From: Dinghuibacter silviterrae
GTDB lineage: Bacteria; Bacteroidota; Bacteroidia; Chitinophagales; Chitinophagaceae
Assembly (NCBI RefSeq): GCF_004366355.1
Contig: NZ_SODV01000001.1
Coordinates: 2,542,001 to 2,606,000 of the forward strand
Direction of reading: 5' to 3'
DNA length: 64,000 bases
Below, piece after piece: positions 55,711 through 62,662 of the stretch. The notes below the pieces were generated by a model, which saw only the letters and a program-made list of their open reading frames with translations, was not told the origin of the DNA and ran no database searches. The translations under genes and the position numbers were made by a program. The first letter of the stretch is position 1. The number at the start of each line of letters is the position of its first letter.

Positions 55711-56382
55711 TTAACTGGTTAACGGTGGGAAGTACAGCTCGTCCCCCGGGCGGATCGAGGCAAAATGATCAAGGTTGTTGGCCCTGGCCACCAAGGTGTA
55801 ATAGGCGCTGTCCCCATAGATCCGGTAGGCCATCAGGGGGAGGGTGTCCCCGGCTTTGACCGTACGCACGTGTGTCAGGTCCGGTGAGCTGGCCTGGGCG
55901 AGCTTGAGCTTTGTCTCGAAGTCGGTGTTCTGTTTGAACTTCAGGGAGACGGTCGCCCTGAGTGCAGCCCCTGACGGGTTAAAAAGGGTGTATTTGGTCG
56001 ACATGGAATCGCATACACCTAAAAATATAAGGTTGCCCCAGGTAATCTTCAGGTAGTTGGGCCGGTGATAGGTCCCCTGGTAGGTATACACGATGTCTTT
56101 GAGTTTTTTCAGATAGCCGTCTACATCCGAGACACCGGACGGCAAAGGCACCAGTCCGGTGCCGTCGACCACAATATCCAGGCTTAGGCTCGTATCCGAC
56201 ATGCCCTGGAAAATCTGGGTAACGGCATTGCTGAGCTTTTCCTGGGATCCTTTATAGCTGACCCCGTAGGAGAGCGAATAGCTGTCCGGGTTAATGGAGG
56301 CGTCGATCGAATCCGTGGGACTGTTGCCCTGGGGGTCCGAACAGGCTTGGATTTTTAGTTTGGCCAGGGTACTTGTCGTCAT
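55711..56382 (-). CDS. eCIS LysM-domain tube/baseplate adaptor (Afp7-like)
   Basis: The protein has 223 residues. The N-terminal 150 residues belong to the CIS tube/adaptor fold, and the C-terminal LysM domain covers about residues 168-220 (VKAGDTLPLMAYRIYGD to PGDELYFPP). Such proteins link tube and spike in Afp/PVC-like particles. It overlaps the DUF5908-like gene as ATGA and lies 12 bases before the spike gene. Confidence 0.93.
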   Translation of the reverse strand: MTTSTLAKLKIQACSDPQGNSPTDSIDASINPDSYSLSYGVSYKGSQEKLSNAVTQIFQGMSDTSLSLDIVVDGTGLVPLPSGVSDVDGYLKKLKDIVYTYQGTYHRPNYLKITWGNLIFLGVCDSMSTKYTLFNPSGAALRATVSLKFKQNTDFETKLKLAQASSPDLTHVRTVKAGDTLPLMAYRIYGDSAYYTLVARANNLDHFASIRPGDELYFPPLTS

Positions 56383-56543
56383 CGTTCATTCATTTTTTCC
56401 AGCTGGCGCATGACTTCGGCTACGCATTCCCGTAAGAGGGTGCGCCGGAGGTCTTCCAGGACCTTCGGGTCTTCCAAAAGAGAAGCTTTCGTTTCCTCCT
56501 GCACGGTCACCTTGACCACCAGCTCTCTGATCTCTAAAGCCAT
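56379..56543 (-). CDS. 54-residue DUF5908-like eCIS protein
   Basis: This short gene starts MALEIRELVVKVTVQEETKA and ends LRECVAEVMRQLEKMNER, 54 residues. It starts five bases after the second tube gene and its TGA overlaps the LysM gene ATG. Length, the EIRELVVKVTV start and position fit the DUF5908 family found in Bacteroidota contractile systems. Function is unknown; the charged helical C-terminus suggests a small structural or chaperone role. Confidence 0.82.
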   Translation of the reverse strand: MALEIRELVVKVTVQEETKASLLEDPKVLEDLRRTLLRECVAEVMRQLEKMNER

Positions 56544-56548
56544 GGTTG

Positions 56549-57010
56549 TTAGCTTGGCATTCGTTGAAAATAGTCATAGCACAACTCCACCGTTTCCACC
56601 ACGATGGCGCCCTCCTGCGATTTGAAAGGGGACACCTGGTAAGAAACCGGGTAGGCGTTGTTGAACTGCCAGCTGACCAGCTGGCTGCCGCTCATGTTAT
56701 CCATCAGGATGACCATGACGTTTTTGGGCGTAAAGGTGAACTCCTCCGCGGCCGCCTTGATCCAATCCAGCAGCCCGGAGCCCGTCACCATCCCCCTTTT
56801 CAGGACAAGGTTCTCATATTGGGGGCGGGAAGGTAGCCGGTGTACAAACCGGTTCTCCCCGCCCTCTTTGATGTCTTCCTTCCCCAGCTTGATGTTCAGG
56901 CCGCTGACCTCCTGGAAACTGCCCTCGTTGATCCCTTGGATCCCGGGGATGTTCACCTGGAAGTAGAAGCCCAACGGGGGATAAAAACCAGTGGAGCTGT
57001 CGTCCGCCAT
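56549..57010 (-). CDS. eCIS second inner tube protein (Afp5-like)
   Basis: The protein has 153 residues of the T4 gp19-like tube fold: YPPLGFYFQVNIPGIQ, FQEVSGLNIKLGKEDI, and LVLKRGMVTGSGLLDWI. In eCIS particles one tube paralogue forms the shaft and another the first layer above the spike; this one is nearer the LysM and spike genes and so may be the baseplate-proximal layer. It starts one base after the first tube gene. Confidence 0.93.
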   Translation of the reverse strand: MADDSSTGFYPPLGFYFQVNIPGIQGINEGSFQEVSGLNIKLGKEDIKEGGENRFVHRLPSRPQYENLVLKRGMVTGSGLLDWIKAAAEEFTFTPKNVMVILMDNMSGSQLVSWQFNNAYPVSYQVSPFKSQEGAIVVETVELCYDYFQRMPS

Positions 57011-57011
57011 A

Positions 57012-57467
57012 CTATGAGCTCAATTTCAGGCCTTCGTGCGCCAGTTCCATGGTCTCCACGGCGACTTCGTTGGCGTCCGACTTCATGTCGGTGACCGTAA
57101 TCTTGGCCGGGAAGGCGTTGGTGAGCGTCCATGTCATGGCGACCGCGTTGGACTCGTCCAAAAGGTTGATCGTAATGGTAGACCTTTTGAAGGTATTCAT
57201 CTTGATCTCGTTGTACTTGTCCCAGAGATCCTTGTCGCCCTTGAAGGTGCCCTTTTTAAGGGTCACGTTCCCGAACTTCTGGATGCCGGGCATCTTTACG
57301 GTGGAATAGACCTTGCTGTTCCCCCCGCGGTACTCTATGACCTGTGTTTCGGAAGAGAGACCCGTTACTTCCTGAAACACCAGTTCCTTGTCATCCCATT
57401 TCACCTGGAATGAAAATTTGACTAATGGCCATATCGTTTGCGATTGGCTTGATCCGTCATCTGCCAT
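57012..57467 (-). CDS. eCIS main inner tube protein (Afp1-like)
   Basis: The protein has 151 residues of the gp19-like tube fold: VKFSFQVKWDDKELVFQEVTGL, recognisable as FSFQVKW and FQEVTGLSSETQVIEYR, then VTLKKGTFKGDKDLWD. It directly follows the sheath gene (20 bases), as expected for the main shaft tube. Together with the next tube gene it makes the rigid inner tube that carries cargo. Confidence 0.93.
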   Translation of the reverse strand: MADDGSSQSQTIWPLVKFSFQVKWDDKELVFQEVTGLSSETQVIEYRGGNSKVYSTVKMPGIQKFGNVTLKKGTFKGDKDLWDKYNEIKMNTFKRSTITINLLDESNAVAMTWTLTNAFPAKITVTDMKSDANEVAVETMELAHEGLKLSS

Positions 57468-57487
57468 GGTGCGTCGTTTTTAAAGTA

Positions 57488-58993
57488 TTAAGATAATTGT
57501 TGTTGTTGCTGGAAGGTGATCACGATGAATTCAGCCGGGTGGACGATGGCCACTTTCACGGTGATGCGCATGATGCCGTCGAGGATGTCGTTGGGCGTCA
57601 TGGTGGCACCGAGACCGATCTGTACGTCAAAAGCCTGCTCAGGCACGGCTCCCGCCAGGGCGCCCTGTTTCCAGAGGTTGGTCAGGAAGTTGACCATCAT
57701 CCCTTTTACCGTGACCCACGTGTTGCCGTCGTTGGACTCGAACACATACGTCCGGGTGGCCAGTTTCAGGCTTTGTTCGATCATGATCAGGGTTCTGCGG
57801 ACATTGATGTACCGCCAGTCCTGGCTGTTCCCGTCAAGCGTGCGGGCGCCCCAGATGAGGGTTCCGATGCCGGGGAAAGGACGGATGACGTTGATGGACT
57901 TGCCGGCCATTACGTCCACGTTCAGGCCTTCCTGTTCGGCGTTGGAGATATTGACGACCGGGGAATTGACCATGCTCAGCGACACGTTGGCCGGTGCCTT
58001 CCATACGCCCCGGCTGTTGTCGACGAGGGTGTAGATCCCCGCCATGGCGCCGCTGGGCGGCAGCGTGTTCAACCTGGCACGGACTTCGTCGAGGATGGAC
58101 GAATAGGTAGGGCTGGAGGCCTGGAGGGATTGGTGGTAGTTCTTTTTAGAAGCGTCGTCGGTCGGGTTGGCGGCTTTAAAGGCGGCGACGACCTTCTGGG
58201 CGGTGGCTTCAGGAAGCAGTTTTTCCAGGTCCACCGAGGCGTCCAGGTTTTGGAAGTCCACTTCCGACGGCTGTACGATGGACGTGTTCAGCCAGGGATA
58301 ATAGGCCGCGCCGTAGTTGAGGAAGTTGGTCCCGATGGCCGTGCGGAATTCGCCCACGACATCGTCGGTTTTTTCGCCCACCCCTTGAAACCGCAGGTCG
58401 AAAAGACACACCCGGCTTTGGACGTTGTTGCAATGGATCAGCGCCTGGGTATAGACCTCGGTGTAGGCGTCCTTGCCCAGGGCGATGATGTCAGGGAAAA
58501 CAAGCATGGTGGGCTCGAACTCCTTCTCCAGGATGGAAAACACGCTCACGGGGTTGTCGGTAGACCCGATGAAATCAGAAGCCTGGATGGTAAAACCACC
58601 CGGTTTGTCCCCATACGTTCCCACGGACAGGATGTAGCAATTGCTGCCTCCGTTGGCGTAGAAAAGACGGATGCTGTTGAAAAAGAAAGCCGCGTTGTCC
58701 TTGTTCTGGGTCACCACCATGGGCTGGCCGTTGACGAGAAAGGTCTCGGCCGGAACCTTTGGATCCGGGGCGGCGATGGTGAACTTCGGCACAAAGGCGC
58801 CGCCAAAGCTCTCCACGTACTCGGCAAAGGAACTGATCCTTGTCGGCTTGTTCACCAGGGACTTCCCGTTCCACACGGCTGTCTGGGTGTAGCCGATAAA
58901 GACCGGGACCGCGGTCTCCACCGCGACGGCGGAGCTGGGGAAGGCATTCTTCTCTTCGATATAAACGCCTGGGGTCATTAACGTTGTTGGCAT
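57488..58993 (-). CDS. eCIS contractile sheath protein (Afp2-4-like)
   Basis: The protein has 501 residues. The N-terminus PTTLMTPGVYIEEKNAFPSS with VPVFIGYT and the C-terminal half (FPGIGTLIWGARTLDGNSQDW, then INVRRTLIMIEQSLK) are phage tail-sheath signatures. Contraction of this sheath pushes the tube out. Only one sheath gene is seen, whereas Afp and PVC have three. It lies 18 bases after the unknown 239-residue gene. Confidence 0.95.
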   Translation of the reverse strand: MPTTLMTPGVYIEEKNAFPSSAVAVETAVPVFIGYTQTAVWNGKSLVNKPTRISSFAEYVESFGGAFVPKFTIAAPDPKVPAETFLVNGQPMVVTQNKDNAAFFFNSIRLFYANGGSNCYILSVGTYGDKPGGFTIQASDFIGSTDNPVSVFSILEKEFEPTMLVFPDIIALGKDAYTEVYTQALIHCNNVQSRVCLFDLRFQGVGEKTDDVVGEFRTAIGTNFLNYGAAYYPWLNTSIVQPSEVDFQNLDASVDLEKLLPEATAQKVVAAFKAANPTDDASKKNYHQSLQASSPTYSSILDEVRARLNTLPPSGAMAGIYTLVDNSRGVWKAPANVSLSMVNSPVVNISNAEQEGLNVDVMAGKSINVIRPFPGIGTLIWGARTLDGNSQDWRYINVRRTLIMIEQSLKLATRTYVFESNDGNTWVTVKGMMVNFLTNLWKQGALAGAVPEQAFDVQIGLGATMTPNDILDGIMRITVKVAIVHPAEFIVITFQQQQQLS

Positions 58994-59011
58994 AATCGAT
59001 GGTTTATTGAT

Positions 59012-59731
59012 TTAGTACAGTAAGATTTCCGAAGCAATGGTCGCGCCCGCGATCGCGCTGGATATAAACCGGACGTCGGGTCCGGGCAGGAGGCCCATGA
59101 CCACCCGCCCCTGTTCCAGGAGCTGGAATCGCCTGGCCATGGGGTCGGCCAGCGCGATTGGATTCCTGGACGTAAAGGCGACGGCGGAACGGTTGTCCCG
59201 GAGGGTAACCGTGCTGGGTCCGTCAAAGGTTTCTTTGGTTTGGGTATCCACGACGCTGGGGTTTTCGAGCCGGACCAGCGGCTCTCCGACGAGGATGTAC
59301 CGCCAGAGGGTAGCCTTTGCCGCAAACCTTGCGGTATAGTTGGCCTGCAAGTCCTTGTCGATCGTCAATTCCAAAAGACCGAAAAAAGGGCGTGTCTCTC
59401 CGGAGGCTTCCTGGTGGAGGTCCTGTGCGCCCGTTTCGTTCCAGAAACAATAGGTATTCAGCGGCAGGTCGGTATAGTTGTAAAAATACGGGTCGGTCAT
59501 GTCCAGCCGGAAGGTCAGGGTGATCCCTTCTTGAAGGACGTCCGCCCGGGAGCGGGTGCGTCCGCTGAAGTTTGTGTCGAAATACAGGGCAAAACCGCCC
59601 GGCCGGTCCCGGAAAAGCAACCCGGCTTCGGTTTGCAGGGGTGTTGCCCTCAATGCCCGGAACGGCTGGGTACCCCAGTATTCGTGGGTGAAATCGACAA
59701 CGACAAGGGAGGTATAAGCACTCGTACTCAT
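59012..59731 (-). CDS. Conserved-type eCIS protein of unknown function
   Basis: The protein has 239 residues, beta-rich, no signal peptide: MSTSAYTSLVVVDFTHEYWG at the start and ISSAIAGATIASEILLY at the end. It overlaps the DUF4255 gene as ATGA and precedes the sheath gene. Its place next to the DUF4255 cap gene suggests a second cap or sheath-terminal component, but no family was recognised. Confidence 0.7.
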   Translation of the reverse strand: MSTSAYTSLVVVDFTHEYWGTQPFRALRATPLQTEAGLLFRDRPGGFALYFDTNFSGRTRSRADVLQEGITLTFRLDMTDPYFYNYTDLPLNTYCFWNETGAQDLHQEASGETRPFFGLLELTIDKDLQANYTARFAAKATLWRYILVGEPLVRLENPSVVDTQTKETFDGPSTVTLRDNRSAVAFTSRNPIALADPMARRFQLLEQGRVVMGLLPGPDVRFISSAIAGATIASEILLY

Positions 59732-60276
59732 GATGGTTCGTTAACACCGACACCTGTGATTTCCGGTCTGAATTCCCTTAGGACTGCTTCGTCATACGTC
59801 AGCATCCTGACCTTGTAAAGGACGGAAGGGATGTACTTGGCCCCGAGCGTTCCCCAAAGGTTGTTGAGGCGTTCGGAGGTCAGGCTTTCCATCTCGACGA
59901 TCAGCTTTTGGATGTTTTTGTCCAGCCGGGGTGTATTGGTGCGGGTAAAGACGTTTTTCTGTTGCAGGAAGCCGACAACGAACGATAGGAAGCGCAGGGC
60001 TTCGGCATAGTTGGAGCTCCCGAAGTACGCGGAGAACAACACATACATGTTGATGTTCATGTCCGTCGCTTTGTTGGGGATCGTAGTTTTACGAGTGGCC
60101 GTTTCCTTTTCGAGGTTCACCAACGTGAGCAACACCTTGTTTTCTCCCTGGACAGCCATCGACCCGTCAGGGTTGACGAGACCGGACAAAACGATCTTGT
60201 CCTCGGTGGCCGATAGCTTTAGCTTGAGGTAGTCGTTCATTTCACTGGTCAGGCAAGACAGGGCTTCGTAGATCAT
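59728..60276 (-). CDS. eCIS DUF4255/Pvc16-like cap protein
   Basis: The ATG at 60276 gives 182 residues; a TTG twelve bases upstream is not needed. The N-terminus MIYEALSCLTSEMNDYLKLK and the end KVRMLTYDEAVLREF match the DUF4255/Pvc16 N-terminal family, which terminates the tube and sheath at the distal cap. It is the first gene of the operon and overlaps the next as ATGA. Confidence 0.92.
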   Translation of the reverse strand: MIYEALSCLTSEMNDYLKLKLSATEDKIVLSGLVNPDGSMAVQGENKVLLTLVNLEKETATRKTTIPNKATDMNINMYVLFSAYFGSSNYAEALRFLSFVVGFLQQKNVFTRTNTPRLDKNIQKLIVEMESLTSERLNNLWGTLGAKYIPSVLYKVRMLTYDEAVLREFRPEITGVGVNEPS

Positions 60277-60300
60277 GGTCAAAAACAACCTTGCCCTCGA

Positions 60301-60318
60301 CCAGGTAGAAACACCTGG
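60301..60318. other. Hairpin in the eCIS leader region
   Basis: CCAGGT (60301-60306) and ACCTGG (60313-60318) form a six-base-pair hairpin with AGAAAC loop, about 25 bases upstream of the first eCIS start codon on the minus strand. It could affect translation of the first gene. Confidence 0.4.
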
Positions 60319-60395
60319 ACGGGGTAGGTAGAAAAACGGGTGAATGATTTTTTAATGGGCTCCTAAATTCCTGAAAGGCTTATCTGGCCGGGGTT

Positions 60396-60438
60396 ATAGC
60401 TAATCGGAATAAAGGCGATTCGGTACAAGATTAGCTAT
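60396..60438. promoter_or_regulatory. Nested inverted repeat in the eCIS control region
   Basis: ATAGCTAATC (60396-60405) and GATTAGCTAT (60429-60438) are perfect inverted repeats with 23 bases between them; a second pair, AATCG (60402-60406) and CGATT (60416-60420), is nested inside. The element lies between divergent starts at 60276 and 60511 and is a candidate operator controlling both. No convincing TAnnTTTG box was found for the eCIS operon. Confidence 0.55.
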
Positions 60439-60510
60439 TCTTTTGGAAATTTCAAAGCGCATTCGTGTTCAAAAAAAAGATTAATATTAGGACGTCTTAC
60501 ACGGTTTTTT

Positions 60511-62613
60511 ATGAGATGCTTTTTTACCCTCGCTATACTTCTGACTTTTTTGTGCATCACAAAAGGAGCCACGGCGGCCCCGGCCCGCCCTGGACTCCTT
60601 GCCCCTGCTGTGTTTGCGGTGGGGGATAGTACGCCGGTGCAAAAAGAAGCGGGTTTGTTGAAGCGGATCATCGCCTTTCTGCACTTCAAGAAGAACTTTA
60701 TCGCCGCACAGCAAAAGCGCGTGCTGGCTATTATCGATTCAACGGGTTTACAAAAGGCCGTGGATTCCATTCAAAGCCAGGTGACCGCCCAGGGCAAGGC
60801 GGCGACGGCCCAGGAAACCCAGATCGTTGGCCTGATCAATGACCTGGCGAAAAGCCTGGATTCGCTCAAAAAACCCCTGCCCGTTCCGGCCCCTTCTCCG
60901 GGGAAGCCGCTTCCCGGGGATACGGTAGACATGCCCGGTGGTGCGGGTTCCTTCCAGGACCTGGTGAGCCAGGTCGTGCCGATGCTCCAGGGCGGCCCTT
61001 CCGACGCCGCCGCGCAAAAGGCGTCCGCGGTACACGTCGCCATGATCCAACGCCTGCTCGCGCGCCCACCCCTCGAAGAGGACACGATCAAGATCAACGA
61101 TACGCTCTCCAAAAGCATCCGGATCGGCACCGTGCATACGCGCGAGGTCCGCGGTTTTTATCCCTACTGGTCCCGGCCCGGTTTTCCGCGGCAGACGTAT
61201 GAGGTGATCAACAACGTGGATTATTACGGGGCCACCTTCCAGCCGTCAACGGGCAACCTGGACATGCACGGCTGGGACACCGCCGCCGTCATCCAGAATG
61301 CAAAAGCGGCGGGCGCCAACCTGTCGCTGACCCTGTTCTGCCAGCGCCCGGGTGCGGTGGATACGCTGCTCCGTAGCCGCTCCGCGCAGTTCAACCTGAT
61401 CTTACACCTCCGCAGCCTGCTGTCCTACCACAACGCCGAAGGCGTGACGATTTTTTTTGAAAAGCTACCCGCCGGGGCGGTCAACTCGGAACGCTTTACC
61501 CAATTTATGGACGACCTTTCGGACAGCCTGCACGCGTCCCCCTTTCTTTTCAAGGTCAACCTGGTGTTACCGCGGGTGGACCCCGCCCGTCAATTCAACC
61601 TCGAAGCCCTCGGCCAGGATGTGGACCGGTTCCTCGTTGACTTTACCCACGTGGAAGGCGACCGCCGGGGACCCCTGGCACCGCTCCAGGGGATGGTCAA
61701 CAACGACGTCCAGTCCTGTATGTCGCGCTACCTCGCTACCGGTTTGCCGCCTTCGCACTTTTTCCTGGTGTTGCCCTACTATGGGATCATCGACACCCCC
61801 GGTACGCCCCGGTACATTACGTATGGCCGTATCCGAAGCCTGTACGCCGCAGAGCCCCGGTACGACGACGCCACCGGGACCGCTTTCCTCGATACACCCG
61901 GACGCGCGCGCATCTGGTTTGACGACGCCAGGACCCTTTCCAAAAAGTACGACTATGTGCTGAGCGCGGGGCTCGGGGGCGTGGCCATCCGCCTGATGGG
62001 CGACGACGCCCCGTATGGCGAGCTCCAGGAAGCCCTCATGGATAAATTTGTGGTGGCCGACACGACCTATATTGCCGATATACGTAAGGTATCCAGACCG
62101 TTGATTCCTTTTACAGGCTGGAAATGGACGTTGCCCTACCTTCAGGCCAAATATGAACAATACGAATTCCTTTTCAGCTATCCCTGCGTCATCGATTTTC
62201 CCAAGGTCCTGCGTAAACGCTGGAGCCGGATGGGGATCGACGACCTCGACAGGAACTCCGTAGAGGACGAGTGTCGTCGTAGTTTTGGGATCCTGACGCT
62301 ATTTTTCTTTCTCGTATTCGGGGGACTGCTGTTGCTTTTTGCCTACCAGATCCGGAGAAAGCCCCGTTGGGTCTTCCGGAAACCCTGTATGGCGATCATG
62401 GTCCTGGTCGCGGTGCTGGTGACGGTGTCTGCTTTTATGTGGGCCTTTGTTACCAGAAGCATCGGAGGGTTCGGGACGAGTTCGGAACCACAGGAGTGTT
62501 ATGATTTTCCGTTGTCGACGCTTTTCTGGTTTATCGTGGTGGGGTTGTTGATTGGGGGGGTGATTACGCGGTATCTCGTGTTTCCGCTTATAAAGAAGGA
62601 TCATATTCCATAG
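60511..62613 (+). CDS. Membrane-anchored GH18-like protein with degenerate catalytic motif
   Basis: The protein has 700 residues. A signal peptide (about residues 1-22), a helical, proline-linked region (to about 200), a GH18-like TIM barrel (about 205-510, starting REVRGFYPYWSRPGFPRQTYE, recognisable as GFYPYWS) and three C-terminal membrane helices (about 591-612, 628-650, 669-692) are visible. The chitinase motif DxxDxDxE is replaced by AEGVTIFFE: E317 is present but the aspartates are lost. It is divergent from the eCIS operon. The role is unknown; inactive GH18 proteins can be glycan-binding. Confidence 0.8.
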   Translation: MRCFFTLAILLTFLCITKGATAAPARPGLLAPAVFAVGDSTPVQKEAGLLKRIIAFLHFKKNFIAAQQKRVLAIIDSTGLQKAVDSIQSQVTAQGKAATAQETQIVGLINDLAKSLDSLKKPLPVPAPSPGKPLPGDTVDMPGGAGSFQDLVSQVVPMLQGGPSDAAAQKASAVHVAMIQRLLARPPLEEDTIKINDTLSKSIRIGTVHTREVRGFYPYWSRPGFPRQTYEVINNVDYYGATFQPSTGNLDMHGWDTAAVIQNAKAAGANLSLTLFCQRPGAVDTLLRSRSAQFNLILHLRSLLSYHNAEGVTIFFEKLPAGAVNSERFTQFMDDLSDSLHASPFLFKVNLVLPRVDPARQFNLEALGQDVDRFLVDFTHVEGDRRGPLAPLQGMVNNDVQSCMSRYLATGLPPSHFFLVLPYYGIIDTPGTPRYITYGRIRSLYAAEPRYDDATGTAFLDTPGRARIWFDDARTLSKKYDYVLSAGLGGVAIRLMGDDAPYGELQEALMDKFVVADTTYIADIRKVSRPLIPFTGWKWTLPYLQAKYEQYEFLFSYPCVIDFPKVLRKRWSRMGIDDLDRNSVEDECRRSFGILTLFFFLVFGGLLLLFAYQIRRKPRWVFRKPCMAIMVLVAVLVTVSAFMWAFVTRSIGGFGTSSEPQECYDFPLSTLFWFIVVGLLIGGVITRYLVFPLIKKDHIP

Positions 62614-62662
62614 CTTTTTCCCGCCGCCACCGGCTGTCTCGCGCCGTCTGTGGCCCCGCCGC

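Noticed and set aside
41131-60276. Prophage or type VI secretion interpretation of the contractile locus
   Set aside because: No capsid, terminase, portal, holin or integrase genes and no TssJLM-like genes are visible; tape-measure, DUF4255, DUF5908, LysM and AAA genes together point to eCIS.
60435-60770. 111-codon minus-strand frame at the start of the GH18-like gene
   Set aside because: It is antisense to the signal peptide and N-terminal region of that gene and has no domain.
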